Position numbers and translations under genes: made by a program. This document shows, piece after piece, positions 9,302 to 21,288 of a DNA stretch of 41,167 nucleotides. The stretch spans positions 1 through 41,167 of the forward strand of contig MZNV01002608.1 in assembly GCA_002081555.1 (NCBI GenBank), given 5' to 3'. The DNA is from Protostelium mycophagum (lineage: Eukaryota; Evosea; Variosea; Protosteliida; Protosteliaceae). Position 1 is the first letter of the stretch; each line of letters starts with the position of its first letter. The notes under the pieces are model-generated. The model had not been told where the DNA came from and made no database searches. It worked only from the letters and a program-made list of their open reading frames with translations.

Positions 9302-10478
9302 TCAATAAACAAACCTGATGATTCTGTCTTCTGAAGTAGATGTTTCTTCAAACTCTGACCAGTCCATAGAGTATATTTGTTCATGTGCATCAGTGACTGT
9401 TTCTTCCTCCTCCTCTTCCTCCTCAATCTCTTCTTTGATCTCCTTGGCTAATATCTCTGAGATCTCTGCATGTAGAATTCTGATAACTGCAGCTGCAGTT
9501 GCTCTTGAGTCAGGGTCGTGAAATAGAAGTGATTTGATGACCTATTGATGTTTTCAATCCAATGCGTGAATGGTCTAAAGAGAATTACCTTCACAGTTTT
9601 TGGGTATGAACTCTGAGAGAGAGATAACTCTTCAAGACTACTTAATGGATCTTCAATGAGCAAGTGGTGATTCTTCAAGGTGTGTCCAAGCATATCGACA
9701 AATGTAACACCAAGTGAATACATATCTGCTGGTCTGCTATATGTATCTGAGGTCTTCACCTCTTGAGCCATGTATCTTTTAGTACCAATGTCTTGAGTAT
9801 ATGATTGACCATAGGCCTGAAAACAAGTCAACTTTGAGTTTAGAAGTGCATATCTACTTTTTCCATGCACGAGAGTCCAAAGTCACAGAGTTTGGTCTGA
9901 TTATTGAGCATGAGAATATTGCTTGGCTTGATATCTCTGTGTATGACGTTCAGCTCTTCATGTAAATATCTGACTGCAGACGTAATTTGTTCCATGCATA
10001 CTCCAAGATCCGCATCACTAAGTTCTCTTTGAGTTGCTGTATAGGCTATATATAACCCAAATGATAGTGTCTCGCACAATTCCATGGCAATGCGGACTTC
10101 GCCCTCGTAATCAGTTGTGTTATAGTCATAAAACTTGATAATGTTTGTATGTTGGCACCGCTGAAGAAGCAATATCTCCAAGTGTGCTCTCTTCCCTGGC
10201 TCTGATCCCAAACTATAACTTGGTGTATACTTGTGTCGTTCTCTTCAAGGAATCCCAGTTCGGATTATCTTCACGGCATACTTTCGATTCACCGATGTAA
10301 ACACCTCTCCGAAAGTCCCTTTACCCAGTGACTTGCTTCTTTTGTCTGCCTTATATTCATCCTTCCAACCAGACCTCATCTCTTGTGGATCAAAGATTTG
10401 ATCTGATGAACCCATTTCAAGCGTTGTAGTTGAGATGTTTTTCCCACTCATTTTGTTCTCTTGATTATTATCGATCAT
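9302..10478 (-). pseudogene. Ser/Thr protein kinase with acidic C-terminal tail; possible single in-frame TGA
   Basis: Starts at 10478 or 10451 (MSGKN..). Kinase landmarks are in order: GKGTFGEVF loop, YAVKIIR lysine, EILLLQRCQHTNII helix, HRDIKPSNIL, CDFGLS, then after a 41-nt intron KRYMAQEV and ADMYSLGV. After a further intron comes DPDSRATAAAVIRIL, an acidic run (about nine Glu) and the stop at 9302. The YMAQE and IGT layout is reminiscent of eIF2-alpha-type kinases. One in-frame TGA (10245-10247) falls in the variable linker between the lysine strand and the next helix. No GT donor upstream would splice it out without losing the lysine. Neighbouring genes use TGA as stop. So this is a pseudogene, a sequencing error or a readthrough case. 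The whole gene sits between inverted repeats. Confidence 0.75.
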
Positions 10479-11255
10479 CAAAACTTCGAAATTGTTGTTA
10501 TAATAAATTATCAGTATGCTTATCTGACAGAGACTTCGCAGGTGAACATCAATAACTACAAATTGAACATTGAATCTTTTATCCAACTGCATATCTTAAT
10601 TATTTATTATTTAATTATCTTCGACTCATGTCATCCCATTATATATATAATTATATAATTATTAATTTTTCTAGACAAACATCAGTCAATCAACATCAAT
10701 TCGAAATTCGTTCACAAAAGTCTTTTTAATCGTCTGATTAATTATTAATTAGTCTCTCTAAACATGATTCAATTAACACCAATTCAAATCACACGTACAC
10801 TTTCACTTCAAAATATGAACATCAACCCCTCCACTTGGACTAACTAAATCATTCATATGTTAATTTGTTTTTACTTTATATTTGGGCAATTCAACCCTTG
10901 AACACTCTCGTGTTCTTCGGTAGTTCACCCATTTCTTTTTTGATCCATTGTGTATCAAAAATTGATTGATGACCATCGGGTTATTGGGGTTCATATGGTT
11001 CATCGATAATTTCCCCATAATTTGAGTTAATGTCATACCAGCTTTTGAAATGTGCTATGAACTTTTGGTTATGTACGGATAAATTACCACCACTCACCTT
11101 ATTCCTGGATCGTTGAGTTTGCATACAAATTATACTTCCATTTATAATAAATATTTTATTTACAAGTGTCATGTGAAGTCATGTCAAAATAAACACTAAG
11201 TGCGTTACCACATAAAAGTGCACGCAACATAGCACAGCACAAAGCCTAAAAGAAT
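10479..11255. other. AT-rich intergenic with an unidentified minus-strand frame
   Basis: 10981-11172 (minus) is open and continues in the same frame beyond one TAA to about 10895 (..FDTQWIKKEMGELPKNTRVFKG). This could be a decayed gene whose family I do not recognise. The stretch 10600-10760 is a run of A/T with ATTATT/TATATA tracts. Confidence 0.35.
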
Positions 11256-11512
11256 ATGACATCCCCTCCAAGAGCTACAGAGTCTTTTACTGTTGAGTAT
11301 ATTCAATTTTAATTGTTACCAACAACATGTAGGATCTTCTGGACATATGCAAAAAGTTTGCAAGAGAAATCGACTGGTGTGCAGCAGAAATGTTAGACAC
11401 CGACTATTCAGGCTTCAGCTTTGATAACAACAACTTCCAGACTGTAACATCGATCAATCCTTGCAGTGACGTGATTGAAACCTTGGCAATGCAGAATCTC
11501 AAGATACAATAA
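11256..11512 (+). CDS. Small two-exon protein, paralogue A (DLLDICKKFARE family)
   Basis: Exons 11256-11291 and 11333-11512, intron 41 nt (GTTGAG..TGTAG), 71 aa: MTSPPRATESFT then DLLDICKKFAREIDW.., an acidic/polar middle and the end AMQNLKIQ. The same exon structure, intron phase and both ends are kept in paralogue B 1.3 kb away. Substitutions are concentrated in the middle and insertions keep frame, which argues for real coding selection. No signal peptide or known motif. The N-terminal Ser/Pro start plus a Lys-rich amphipathic helix could be a docking peptide; function unknown. The stop codon lies 5 nt before the right arm of the inverted repeat. Confidence 0.7.
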
Positions 11513-11516
11513 ACAA

Positions 11517-11968
11517 TGTGTTGCAATGAGGCCTCACTCTGATATGTGATACAAGGCACCAGTCACATTGTGCAGGCAGATCAGTGTGTTGTGAAATGGC
11601 GTGGATTGGCTCAGTCATCTTCGTAAATGCCGTCCAATTACGCATGTTTACATACAAATAGCAGAGATTCCAGAGTTACACGTGTAACACCATGTTGACA
11701 CTTTTTTCTAAATAGCTCCGTCGAGACATTGTTCAGCAAGATGAACATGGATGAGATGAGATCTGATGAGATTCCCACCATCGAGGAGATGGGATCCGGC
11801 GAGATGCCCACCATTGAGGAGGAAATTTTCGCCCACCAGAGAGGAGAGGAGACAATCTTTCAAAAGAGTTGATGATAATTTTATTAAGGACTTGACGTTG
11901 AAGAACACTTGCTGATAAATAACTCAGCCGGATGAACGTCCAAGGTGTCAAGAATTATGATAATCGTT
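11517..11968. repeat. Right arm of ~455-bp inverted repeat flanking the kinase gene
   Basis: Inverted copy of 8331-8786. It starts five bases after the stop of the small gene A and ends in aattatgataatcgttc. The repeat-encoded acidic peptide (EMRSDEIPTIEEMGSGEMPTIEEE) is recognisable on the plus strand. Confidence 0.85.
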
Positions 11969-12536
11969 CAAGTCACTGACCTCATACTTGTCTCTGATAA
12001 AGATTATAACTGTAAATAGTACTGGTAATCCAATAAACCATATACCTAAAAATATCACAAGTCTGTTTACCATCGAGTTGATTTGAATATTTTTATGTTA
12101 GACAAAAATTCTAGAACAATTATGAATTTAATAAAATGTTAATAATCGAATTTTAAATTATTGAAAGCTTGGAAATCAGCTTTATTTATAACCTGTAAAA
12201 TCTTGTCAATATTTTAAATAATTCCCTTTCTAAAAACCCTAAATTTTTTGAAAATACATAATATATTATATACATGATCTATAGCAATTTTGTTCAAGAA
12301 TAGTATGATTTTTATTTATAAAATTACCAATTTTTTCAAAAAATTTACAATTATAGCTATATGAAAAAACATACTTTCCATTGATGAATCGATTAATGAT
12401 CTAGTCGACGTTTCATTAGATCTTTCATAATAATGAATATTTTATTTACAAGCGTCATGTCAAATCATGTCAAGACAACAATTAGATTACAAAAAACATA
12501 AAACTGCACGCATCACAGCACAAAGCCTAAAAGAAT

Positions 12537-12808
12537 ATGACATCCCCTCCAAGAGCTGAAGAGTCTTTTATTGTTGAGTATATTCAATTTCAATTGTTAT
12601 CAACAACATGTAGGATCTTCTGGACATATGCAAAAAGTTTGCAAGAGAAGTAAATTGGTATGAAGAGGTGTCATTCACCGATTCTCAGAACTTTAACTGT
12701 GACTTCCAGACTGCTCACTCAGACAACGATGAAGCGGATGCGTTTCCCAGTAACGCTGTGATTGAAAGCTTAACTCCAATGATGATGCAAAATCTTAAAA
12801 TACAATGA
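12537..12808 (+). CDS. Small two-exon protein, paralogue B (DLLDICKKFARE family)
   Basis: Exons 12537-12572 and 12614-12808, intron 41 nt, 76 aa: MTSPPRAEESFI, DLLDICKKFAREVNW.., end MMQNLKIQ. Compared with paralogue A the first exon, the helix and the C-terminal eight residues are nearly fixed. The middle differs by in-frame length changes and many replacements. The upstream 100 bp (tattttatttacaag.gtcatgt..) is also shared, giving a candidate promoter of the pair. No known domain; function unknown. Confidence 0.7.
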
Positions 12809-12894
12809 ACCTCTTACTGATGATTGTTCTCATAATATTACATACTGTTTGTGAAAATCAAAATGTGACAACATACGAGTAAAACATCTCAATT

Positions 12895-13010
12895 ATTATT
12901 TATTTGGTTTCATTACTCCTTCATCTGAAATGCTCTCATCCCAGCACTTATCAAATGAGTAGCAACTATGGCTTCGTTTCCGGTTATAGACGATAATCTC
13001 AACAATTTTA
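12895..13010 (-). repeat. Dispersed exon-like repeat (also at 18478-18545)
   Basis: The minus strand reads NEA(I/T)(V/I)ATHLIS.A in both places, with about 80 percent identity over the shared 60 bp by eye and a stop soon after. It looks like the last exon of a gene family copied to two sites. The rest of the gene is not evident at either. Confidence 0.55.
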
Positions 13011-13254
13011 ATATTCGTTTAAGTAGATCTTTACACAACAACTATAACTGTCAGATTATTTAATTTAATTTAATTTCATTACTTCTTCCATTAGTGAGAC
13101 ACTCCATACCTTATGTGATTTGATCAGCATTTTTTTTATACATTCCTGATATCGAATTAATTATTTGCATCTTCTATATAAATATGGGATACATGAAGCT
13201 AGACAGAAATAGTTCTGAGTGATATCTACTGCAACGAAACTTGCTCCGTTGCAA

Positions 13255-13839
13255 CTAATTTCGTTGAAAACATACTTCAATATTGCGGTGATGTTTCCCA
13301 GCTACAAGACTGCATACCAAATCATATTCTTCTTTTTTCAATGAATCCATTAATGTTGGGATACACTTGTATAAGGCATTGAGAGAATTGTATACAGGTT
13401 TGCGTGTATAAATTATGTGCAAGAGTGTAGCTGAAAAACAAGTCTCATTCACTGAAAATATTAGTGAACATCCCACTATTAAGTTATGTAAAATAGCTAG
13501 ATACTCACAGGAACACGAATTCATGTGTTTTTGAAAAAGGTAATGTTTTGTGATGTGTTCACATCTATTACATTGAACCTCCAACTCGTCCAGTTGATTG
13601 AGAAAAGGTCGCGGTATGATTCCGTCCACTTGTTTACACGATTTAATGTGGCAAGAGACGCAAACTGCAGTTATACAGTTTTTGCAAGTAAGTGCTCCGC
13701 ATTGATAGAGGACTGGTCTGTTGTATGGGGATAGACAGACCGGACACTCTAGATTCTTAGAGATTTCCTTTTCCTTTGTATAGATGAAGTCGATTCCCTG
13801 CAAAGTCAGACTAATATATAGTAAAAATCTCACCTCCAT
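13255..13839 (-). CDS. RING-finger / TRAF-type zinc protein (E3 ligase-like)
   Basis: Exons 13839-13834 (only ATGGAG), 13797-13509 and 13451-13255 give 163 aa. The RING is at residues 14-50: CPVCLSPYNRPVLYQCGALTC..C..C..C. It is followed by LEVQCNRCEHITKHYLFQKHMNSC, a C-C-H-C zinc unit like the TRAF-type fingers of SIAH/TRAF proteins. The C-terminal half is helical with no clear domain. RING proteins of this layout usually act as ubiquitin ligases. The tiny first exon, followed by a 36-nt GTGAGA..TTGCAG intron, is what fixes the start. The third-exon boundary is less sure, since a further 30-nt intron-like segment lies within it. Confidence 0.75.
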   Translation of the reverse strand: MEVRFLLYISLTLQGIDFIYTKEKEISKNLECPVCLSPYNRPVLYQCGALTCKNCITAVCVSCHIKSCKQVDGIIPRPFLNQLDELEVQCNRCEHITKHYLFQKHMNSCSCEYLAILHNLIVGCSLIFSVNETCFSATLLHIIYTRKPVYNSLNALYKCIPTLMDSLKKEEYDLVCSLVAGKHHRNIEVCFQRN

Positions 13840-16800
13840 TTGAATATCAGTAATCCTAAATGATCACCAGAAAAGGTTGCTCCAAAATGTTTCGCTGAAT
13901 TTTGAACGCTGAACAATATTTAGATTTACGGAAATTACCAAGAAATCCCAAACTTACTGTTTTGACAAGATCAATTAATTTCACATCGCACAGTTAGTTT
14001 ATGCACTCTTAGGGTCTCAAATATTTTATTTAAGGTGTTGATCGATCATCTTCGAATTCCAAACTATTCATAGTATGCTGATTTCAAATAATAAATAATA
14101 TTAATGAATAATATTAATTTTATTATTACTTATTGATCTTGATCAACACTTTTTTGGTCCAGTTTGAATGGAAGTATATTTCGTATATCCTACATGATTT
14201 AGCAAATTTGAGTGTCAACAGCAAGATCTGGTCAACAGTGACATACCCTCTTTGAACAATCACAACAGAGGAAAATAAAATTATCCTTATTCCGAAGTAC
14301 TCTGAGATCTGTTCAGTCAATATTAAAAATCTTCACGTACCTATACAAAGCCGGAGCAACACAACAATCTTGGCAAATAAGATCTTGCTGATGTATTATT
14401 GTCCTGGTAAGCATTTGTGAGAGTGCTGTAGTTTGCTGTCTTGGTGGACAAGAATTTGGTTTTATGTTGCCGCCAAAAACACCTTACCGACACGGTACCA
14501 TAACGTGTTCTGATTTTGTTCCGACATTCCTAAATCCAAGTTTTGGAAATTATTATATCACTCTACAAATACAATATATAGACACATTTTATTATTTTAA
14601 AAGTTTGGGTTATCAAATCTTAAGACTTCCTTCTTCTTCAGAAACAACTATTTGCTGGGATTTGGCATCAGAATAATTAAAGAGCGACAAAAAGTTATTT
14701 ATTGATCATAATGATTATAATCTGCTTCTAAAACTTTCGTATATATTTTTGTCTTTTTATATTTAGACCTTTCACAATTATACTCGTTATAACTCTGATT
14801 TATATGATCGTATTCCTAACTAACAAATCTCTGACAATTTTTACATATATCTGTGCTTGTCTCTCTCCTCTTTTTCAGTAATTCAATGTTTAATTTCTTG
14901 TACTTTTTTATCAATTTCTCTTCTATCTTCTCAATATCGTTTAAAATATCTTTTATGTTTGGTTAATTTCATCTAATTGACTATTCATGTTGTTATAAGC
15001 TAATCTAGACATTCATTCTTTTATTATATTAACATCTCAAATTTTAGTCATAAATTATTCCATAATAAGCCAAGATACATTTCAAAAATATCTAATATAT
15101 TTTATTTAAGCTATTAGAATTATTGTCTACCTTTGTAAATTTAAATACAGTATAACAGCAAAAAGCCTTTTACAATTGAATATTTCAACAAAAATAATGC
15201 CCTTCATATCAAAACTATAACCCTGTCTCTAATGTTCCTACCACACTCTCTATTTTGCTTATTTAATCAAGTTATTTCTAGAAATTATTGAACAATAATA
15301 AATTTATCGGAATGAGAATAGAACACATTTTGGAAAAACAAAGAAATAAATATAAATAAATTTATATTATTTTTATTTAAAATTATTTATAATCAAATCT
15401 AATTGTTTGGCGATTGATATTCAACTGAAGCATGTTTGTCTGGTTTGTAAATCTCAATTGAAATGATTAATAAACAAAATGAAATAAGTTGATTATGTTA
15501 TAAAGTTTTTTAATGCAAGGTTTATATTGCCACTCTATTCATCTTGTATTTTCTTCATATATATTTAATTTATTGTGGGGTTTATATAGTTTTATTTATT
15601 TAAATGATGAGTGTGATTGTGATTTTTATTTTGACCTTATGTTAATTGGATTCTCAATCAGCATTGACTAACCAAATATGTGATTATAAATATTTTCATG
15701 AAGAATTCAAAGTTAATTGGATTTTGAACGATCAAGTATTTTATCAACAAATCGGTGAAACACCCTCAGTCATCAACTCAATCTCAACTATCATTTAAAC
15801 TCAATTAATAATTTCCAGATAACATTCTGTTCTGAGTACCAAAACACGTGTCAATGTCAACATGACTTTCTTCCATTTGAAGATCATAGTCTCCCAAGTA
15901 CATCGAGAGCAACATCACACCCACTTCATACAGTACTACTATTGTATGAGGAACCATGGGTGTTTTTGTATCTAGATAGGAAAGGTCTTACTAGCAAACA
16001 AACTCAGTGGCCGACATTGCTACTCTAAACTTGATGATCAAAGTGGAGTTCGCCCACTATAACTTGAGCAGTCCTGATGTCTATATACAAAAAGACTTGA
16101 AAGAGATGAGGATCGTGTGCGAGTGCGGAATGACGGGTGCCACCCTTTATTGGGTTCTAACATGCCCATGTATATGTTATTACCCCTCCCTAGAGAATCG
16201 TCATCTTCTGAGCAAACACTAAGAGTTATGACCCCATAAAGTCATAGGACTGATTGCCCAAGCAATCCTGTTACCCGATCTTCGGATTAGGTGGCATTAT
16301 GCAATACGACGTACAGACACCTTCACGTGGTGTATTGTGTCCATGAGACCAAAAGTCTTAGCCAAGATCTGTACCAAGTACAATTCCTTCTTTAGTCAAC
16401 ATGAGATCATTCTTAATCATTTTTCACTAGGACAAGCTAAACAAGGTACAATCTTCTAGTCGATCTAATAACTCATTTTGCTAGGTGATATTGCAACCAT
16501 CGAACGACAACAAACAAAAACTTTTGAGAGCCATCAGACTTGTCAGATGCAAAGACTTCACAGGTAAAAGTCATCACATGCACAACTGAGTCTGATTGTA
16601 CTTCAGGATGCTTCCAAAGAGCGGAACACTTGGGGCGGGAGTGGGTGGTCATATTGCGCGGAATATTTTAACAGTGGCCTGAGCCTTATCATGTGACAAG
16701 ATTGGGCAGCAACAAGATGTAAAAAGATAATTTGACAAAAAAATACGTGATGTCATTGATTAAGCTGAAAATCGAATCTACTTAATGATAAAATGTGGAT

Positions 16801-17047
16801 GCTTTCACATGTTCTTTTAGGCTTTGTTCTGTATGGTATCTGCAATGTCACTCTCCCATCTTGAAAATAACAAGATCAGATTTATTCAATACATAGATAG
16901 GATTCTCCGTGTAAAAGTAGAGATCTGATCACCAGCAGAACATTGGATTCTTTGGTTAATCTTCGGTCTATCAATAGACTATATTTCTTTCCGCATAAGT
17001 CGGCCAGTTTCTCGAAGATGAAAGATCTCTGTAAAATCGTTAATTAT
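13840..17047. other. AT-rich, gene-poor stretch
   Basis: No gene could be supported. At 15833-16029 the plus strand stays open for about 65 codons after an acceptor-like tttccag (ITFCSEYQNTCQCQHDF..EEPWVFLYLDRKG), possibly an exon. The rest, especially 14690-15620, is strongly A/T-rich with many stops. Small hairpins occur near 16250 (gattgcccaagcaatc). Confidence 0.5.
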
Positions 17048-18292
17048 CTATATTTCAAGAATTTTCACCTCTGATGATTTGTGTGCCTCACTAGAAGTGA
17101 TGTTGACAAGATTTTCAACCACTCTATCAAAAGCTACGAACCACACGTCCTGCTCTTCAACAGAACATTTAAAGTTCACGACATATCTGTAGTTGATTCC
17201 TGCTTCTGGATGCGATATACAGAATTCTCCGGACTTCACGATACTCTTTCTACATGTTGTACAGGCTGAGTATATGATATTATTATTTCTGTACAATTCT
17301 ATTACTGCTTCGATGTGGAACCTTCCAACAGGATATTCCTTGTTAAGTATCTGTTCAAGAGATATATTGCTTGTGTGCTTGGCATTGTGATTGTGTAGGT
17401 TCCTAACCATACAGTGCGCTTCTTCTATATCTGGACTGAAATCCAGTATAGTGGAGTTATCAGAATTGACAAAAACATTGTTCTGGTGTGAACAGACTAT
17501 TCCTCGTTTTACTGCCAAAATTCTGCCAAAGATGAATTGAACAATTTGAATCCAGTATCAGTACCTGTCGAGACCTTGAGAAATATCTACTCTGTTTGCA
17601 TCGTGATTCCACAGTATCAAAGTGATATATTTGAAGTCTGAAGGTTTGTTATAAGGTAGGAACAGATTTTAACTAACCTATATCCCTCAAGACGATAGAC
17701 CTTCTCTGCTTATTGGGCATCTCTTTTATAGCGTCTATACGATGAATAAACCCAATCAGGTCTACACGTTGCTTTTCCTGAGCTTTCCCAATGTCTTGAA
17801 AGTTTGTGAAGTTATATATTAATTTCGTTTGTGAAGAGAGTTGTGTGCACTGATGAACTGAACTATTGTCTGTAAATCTTAATTCTTGTGTTCTATATTC
17901 TGTAGCATATTTGAGGTTGATCTCTCTGAAATCCAAGTTGTCAAACCAATAGTCCTTGATTGTTTAGCAACAAAAGTTGTCAATTTTGTTTCTTCTTGCC
18001 TTTCCAATCTTAATGACTTCCATCAAAGTTTTGACTGTAAAAATTTAACCATAGCAGATATTATACATTCAAAATACCAGATGGTCCAAAGGCAACAAGA
18101 GACATTTCCTCTTGATTATTGTCAACTACTGATATCACCAATCCAGAGCCATTCGACAGGCACCTTGTTTTCAGTACTCTTGCACGCACGTGTGAGTGAT
18201 TTAACTAATAGCGTCACAACGCTGCTAAAGTAAACATACCTTGCACTTTTTTGGCTTTTGAAAATCTTGCGTAAACAAAAGCTCTTCTTCCA
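17048..18292 (-). pseudogene. RPA1-like single-strand DNA-binding protein (intactness unclear)
   Basis: Minus-strand exons match the three large OB folds of replication protein A 70-kDa subunit. A DBD-A piece (LVISVVDNNQEEMSLVAFGPS.. then TLMEVIKIGKAR) comes first. A DBD-B piece follows (VDLIGFIHRIDAIKEMP, IVLRDIG, then ITLILWNHDAN..LAVKRGIV). The DBD-C piece has the zinc site CTTCRKS..FCISH and YRYVVNFKC..DVWFVAFDRV. The N-terminal protein-interaction domain is missing, so at about 370 aa it is much shorter than the usual 600. A start at 18292 (MEEELLFTQDF) is possible. One in-frame TAA between DBD-A and DBD-B could not be spliced out convincingly. RPA1 coats single-stranded DNA in replication and repair; this could be a diverged paralogue or a decaying copy. 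Confidence 0.7.
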
Positions 18293-18477
18293 TTAGAAGA
18301 ATAAATTGATTTGGGAAATTTGAGAAAAACGGCAAGTTGTAGAAAAGATTATCAAATAGTCAATAAATTGGAAGAGTCTATCCTCGATATCTCATTGTGA
18401 CATATATGAGTAAACATTTTATTTATTATTATTGTTTGGTTGGATTTAGCCTTTGAATTTGGAAGGATTAGTTTTTA

Positions 18478-18545
18478 TAGCATCGCTTATCAAATGAGTA
18501 GCAATTGTGGCTTCATTTACGGCTATAAAAAATAATCTCATCATT
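18478..18545 (-). repeat. Dispersed exon-like repeat, second copy
   Basis: Partner of 12895-13010. The minus strand reads VNEATIATHLISDAIKTNPS after an acceptor-like ttttttatag. Confidence 0.5.
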
Positions 18546-18924
18546 TATAAATTTTCAGCTAGTATGTGGGTATGCACCGCTGACTTTCAGAAGAATATAT
18601 TTTAACTCACTGAAAAGCCAATCGTGATTCTGCAATTTCAAAATTTATTACCAATTATCAAGCACCAGATAATCTATTAATGGGTGGCTTTAGTTACAAC
18701 CGGGTCAATTACAACTTCTCTGAATTCGATACAACTCAGCGATAACTGCGACTAAAATAATTGCTCCAAACGCTGGGATGTTCCGCAATTGTTCCCAGTA
18801 TCAATTCACGTTGGGCAATATGCCCCAGCTAAATGATGCGTTAATAACCGCTGAATTGTATCGAACATGTAATTGTCCAGATGCCCTTCTTGCAAGTTCA
18901 TTCAACCCACGGACTGAATCGAGG

Positions 18925-20966
18925 ATGCTCCTTCTATTAGTCTTGATTGCCAGTCTTGCAGAATTGATACTTTCAACCTCTGAACCTGTCGTTCAACTTG
19001 GTTACTTGCTTAATGAAAATGTCGTTCCACTTGATCAGGTATACATAAAACCTACGTGAAGATGGCTGACAAAACGCAGTTAAGCAATCTCACCAGAGTT
19101 GAATGTTTTCAGCCAAATATTTTGAGGCTCACTTTTGCAACCGAAACTGCAACGATGTTTGATACTGGTACAATTTTTGTGGGAGGAGAAGAGTGGGGTT
19201 GTAGAGATAAGGATCATCAGCCTGCTGCAGTACTCATCGTCGCTGATTTGATTTTAATCAAGGAAAATCAACTTCAAATTCATGGAAGAGAACCAACATT
19301 ATCCGAGACATTCCATAAACTCCAATTCAGCTCTGAAAAGGTGTAATTCGTAATTACGAAATTCAATAACTAACATCACAAAGACTGTTTTAAAGAGGGA
19401 AGATGTGAGCTATACACAGAGTTATCCACAATCAAATGTGTGGAATTTCAATCCTTTCACTGGAAATTCAACTCGGATGATAACTCTTTTTCAAGAGAAC
19501 TGTGATAGTAACAATCTTGACGTGGAAGTAGAGAATTTCTGTGAACACAGTGGAAGTTTTAACTCTTCTATCTTGTGTAGTAATTGTTGGATTCAAAACA
19601 CAATGACTATAAACGCTCATCTAAGTGGACAGAATTTTGATGTTACCCTGAATGGATATCTGGTCGTTAACACAGAGATTACTGCTTCAGCTTCCCTTAA
19701 AGTAATATACATCTTATATCTGTGACATGTTTCTGAAATTATTACAGTTACAGCAAACAGCCACGTTACCGCTTCCTCCTTATGTGATATTTCAAGCATT
19801 AGGACTTATAGGCTTTAGTTGCAGTGTCACCATTGATACATCCATTGAAGCTGATTTCGGATGGAAAAACGAAGGTGTTTTGATACTTGGTGCACAGACG
19901 AGCACGCATTATACAATACATTCTAATAACAGTGGAAATACACAAACGGCACCCATCAGATTCACACCGTATAGTCCGAAGCAAAATAGTCGAGGCGGTA
20001 TGTGAACTTATATAATCACAAATTACTTACCGTTTGATACAGAAGCGTCCTTGCGTCTTAGTTATAACATTGTACCTCACATCAGCATTCAATTCAAAGG
20101 ATTTGTGGATGGTTTTGCAGGAGGAAACTTATTCGATGCCAAACTAATCATATCCCCTTGGCTGCAATTAAACATTGCATATTCTTTGCCGTCATTTCCT
20201 CCAAAGATTCCTGCGCTGTCTGCCAATGATTCCATTTTCTATACCTCGGTATGAATATTAAGACATTTATCTTGCGTTAATTTGTACAGACATTCAGTCT
20301 CGCTTGTGCTCAGCCACATTACCTCGAATGGAATATACAATATGGATTTCAAGTGAGATTCATCATAAATAACTTGACGATGTTCATATGTTTCAGTTAA
20401 ATTACTCAACTCAAATCAAAGATAGAACCCCCAATATGACTCCAATAGACAGTTACACTGGGGAAAAGCCTTTAGCAATCGGTTGTTTATTTACTGATGC
20501 GTCTGCTGGTACTTATAGGAAGATTGGATTTTTCTACAAATCAAGTATATTGGATTTGGGCATGTCATTCGATGTTATAGCTGCATTAATATCTAGTGAT
20601 ATTCGGAGAGCTACGGGGATAAATCCCAACGGAATTATTTCTATATACAGAAATGTGGTAAGATATTGAATTTTTCTATTACGCATACTGAATTCCAAAA
20701 AGGGCTATATAGAGTGTATATTACAGCTCTTTCAAGGCCCAGACTTTTCTCAGAGTAGCGACCAAGCCTCAACTCTGGCTGATCTGGCCAATGATCCTAC
20801 CCAATTCATTAACAGTAATGCAAGCTTGGCAGATTATGTAATGTCAGCAGATCTGTTCACATCAATAACAGCAACATCTATAACTGCAGTTGTTTCAGGA
20901 GCGCCACTCTTGGCAGAATCAATGATGTTGGTCAATATGATCATATTTATCTCTGTGGTGTTTTAG
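18925..20966 (+). CDS. Secreted, probably GPI-anchored extracellular protein, eight exons
   Basis: Exons 18925-19038, 19080-19340, 19420-19701, 19748-19997, 20043-20248, 20290-20352, 20397-20657 and 20727-20966 give 558 aa in one frame. The start at 18925 is chosen because MLLLLVLIASLAELILSTS is a signal peptide. The middle has several Asn-X-Ser/Thr sites (NSSI, NYS, NAS) and paired cysteines (NFCEH..ILCSNCWIQ). The last exon carries LADLANDPTQFINSN and ends SGAPLLAESMMLVNMIIFISVVF, a small-residue cleavage region plus hydrophobic tail typical of GPI signals. The domain NTMTINAHLSGQ..LNGYLVVNTEI..ASASL resembles large beta-rich extracellular proteins of fungi and slime moulds, but I cannot name the family. 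No break found. Confidence 0.8.
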
Positions 20967-21288
20967 AAGAAAGACTTCCAAGAGAACAATAATCATAAAT
21001 GAAATTTACTTCAAAGCATTTTTCTTTTTTGATTTATTTGTTAATTAAGTATGTATAATCCGATATTTATTTATTCAATTTATGGTTTTAATCATCAGAA
21101 CAATACTTTATTTAATTTATAATCTTGTTGATTCAATAATCATTTTATATAATCCACGATATTGAACATCAAATAATTAATTACTTTGAATTAATCACTG
21201 ACAATAGATCACCGTATCATATTTATCAGTTATTCTCAAGTGACGCGGGAAATACTTTGATACTTGAGTTTGAAACGTCCTTCGAATA

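Noticed and set aside
15300-15620. Possible replication origin in the A/T-rich desert
   Set aside because: A/T richness alone is not evidence; no consensus or symmetry seen.
17886-18233. 115-codon plus-strand frame
   Set aside because: Antisense to RPA1-like exons; the minus strand has recognisable domain sequence.
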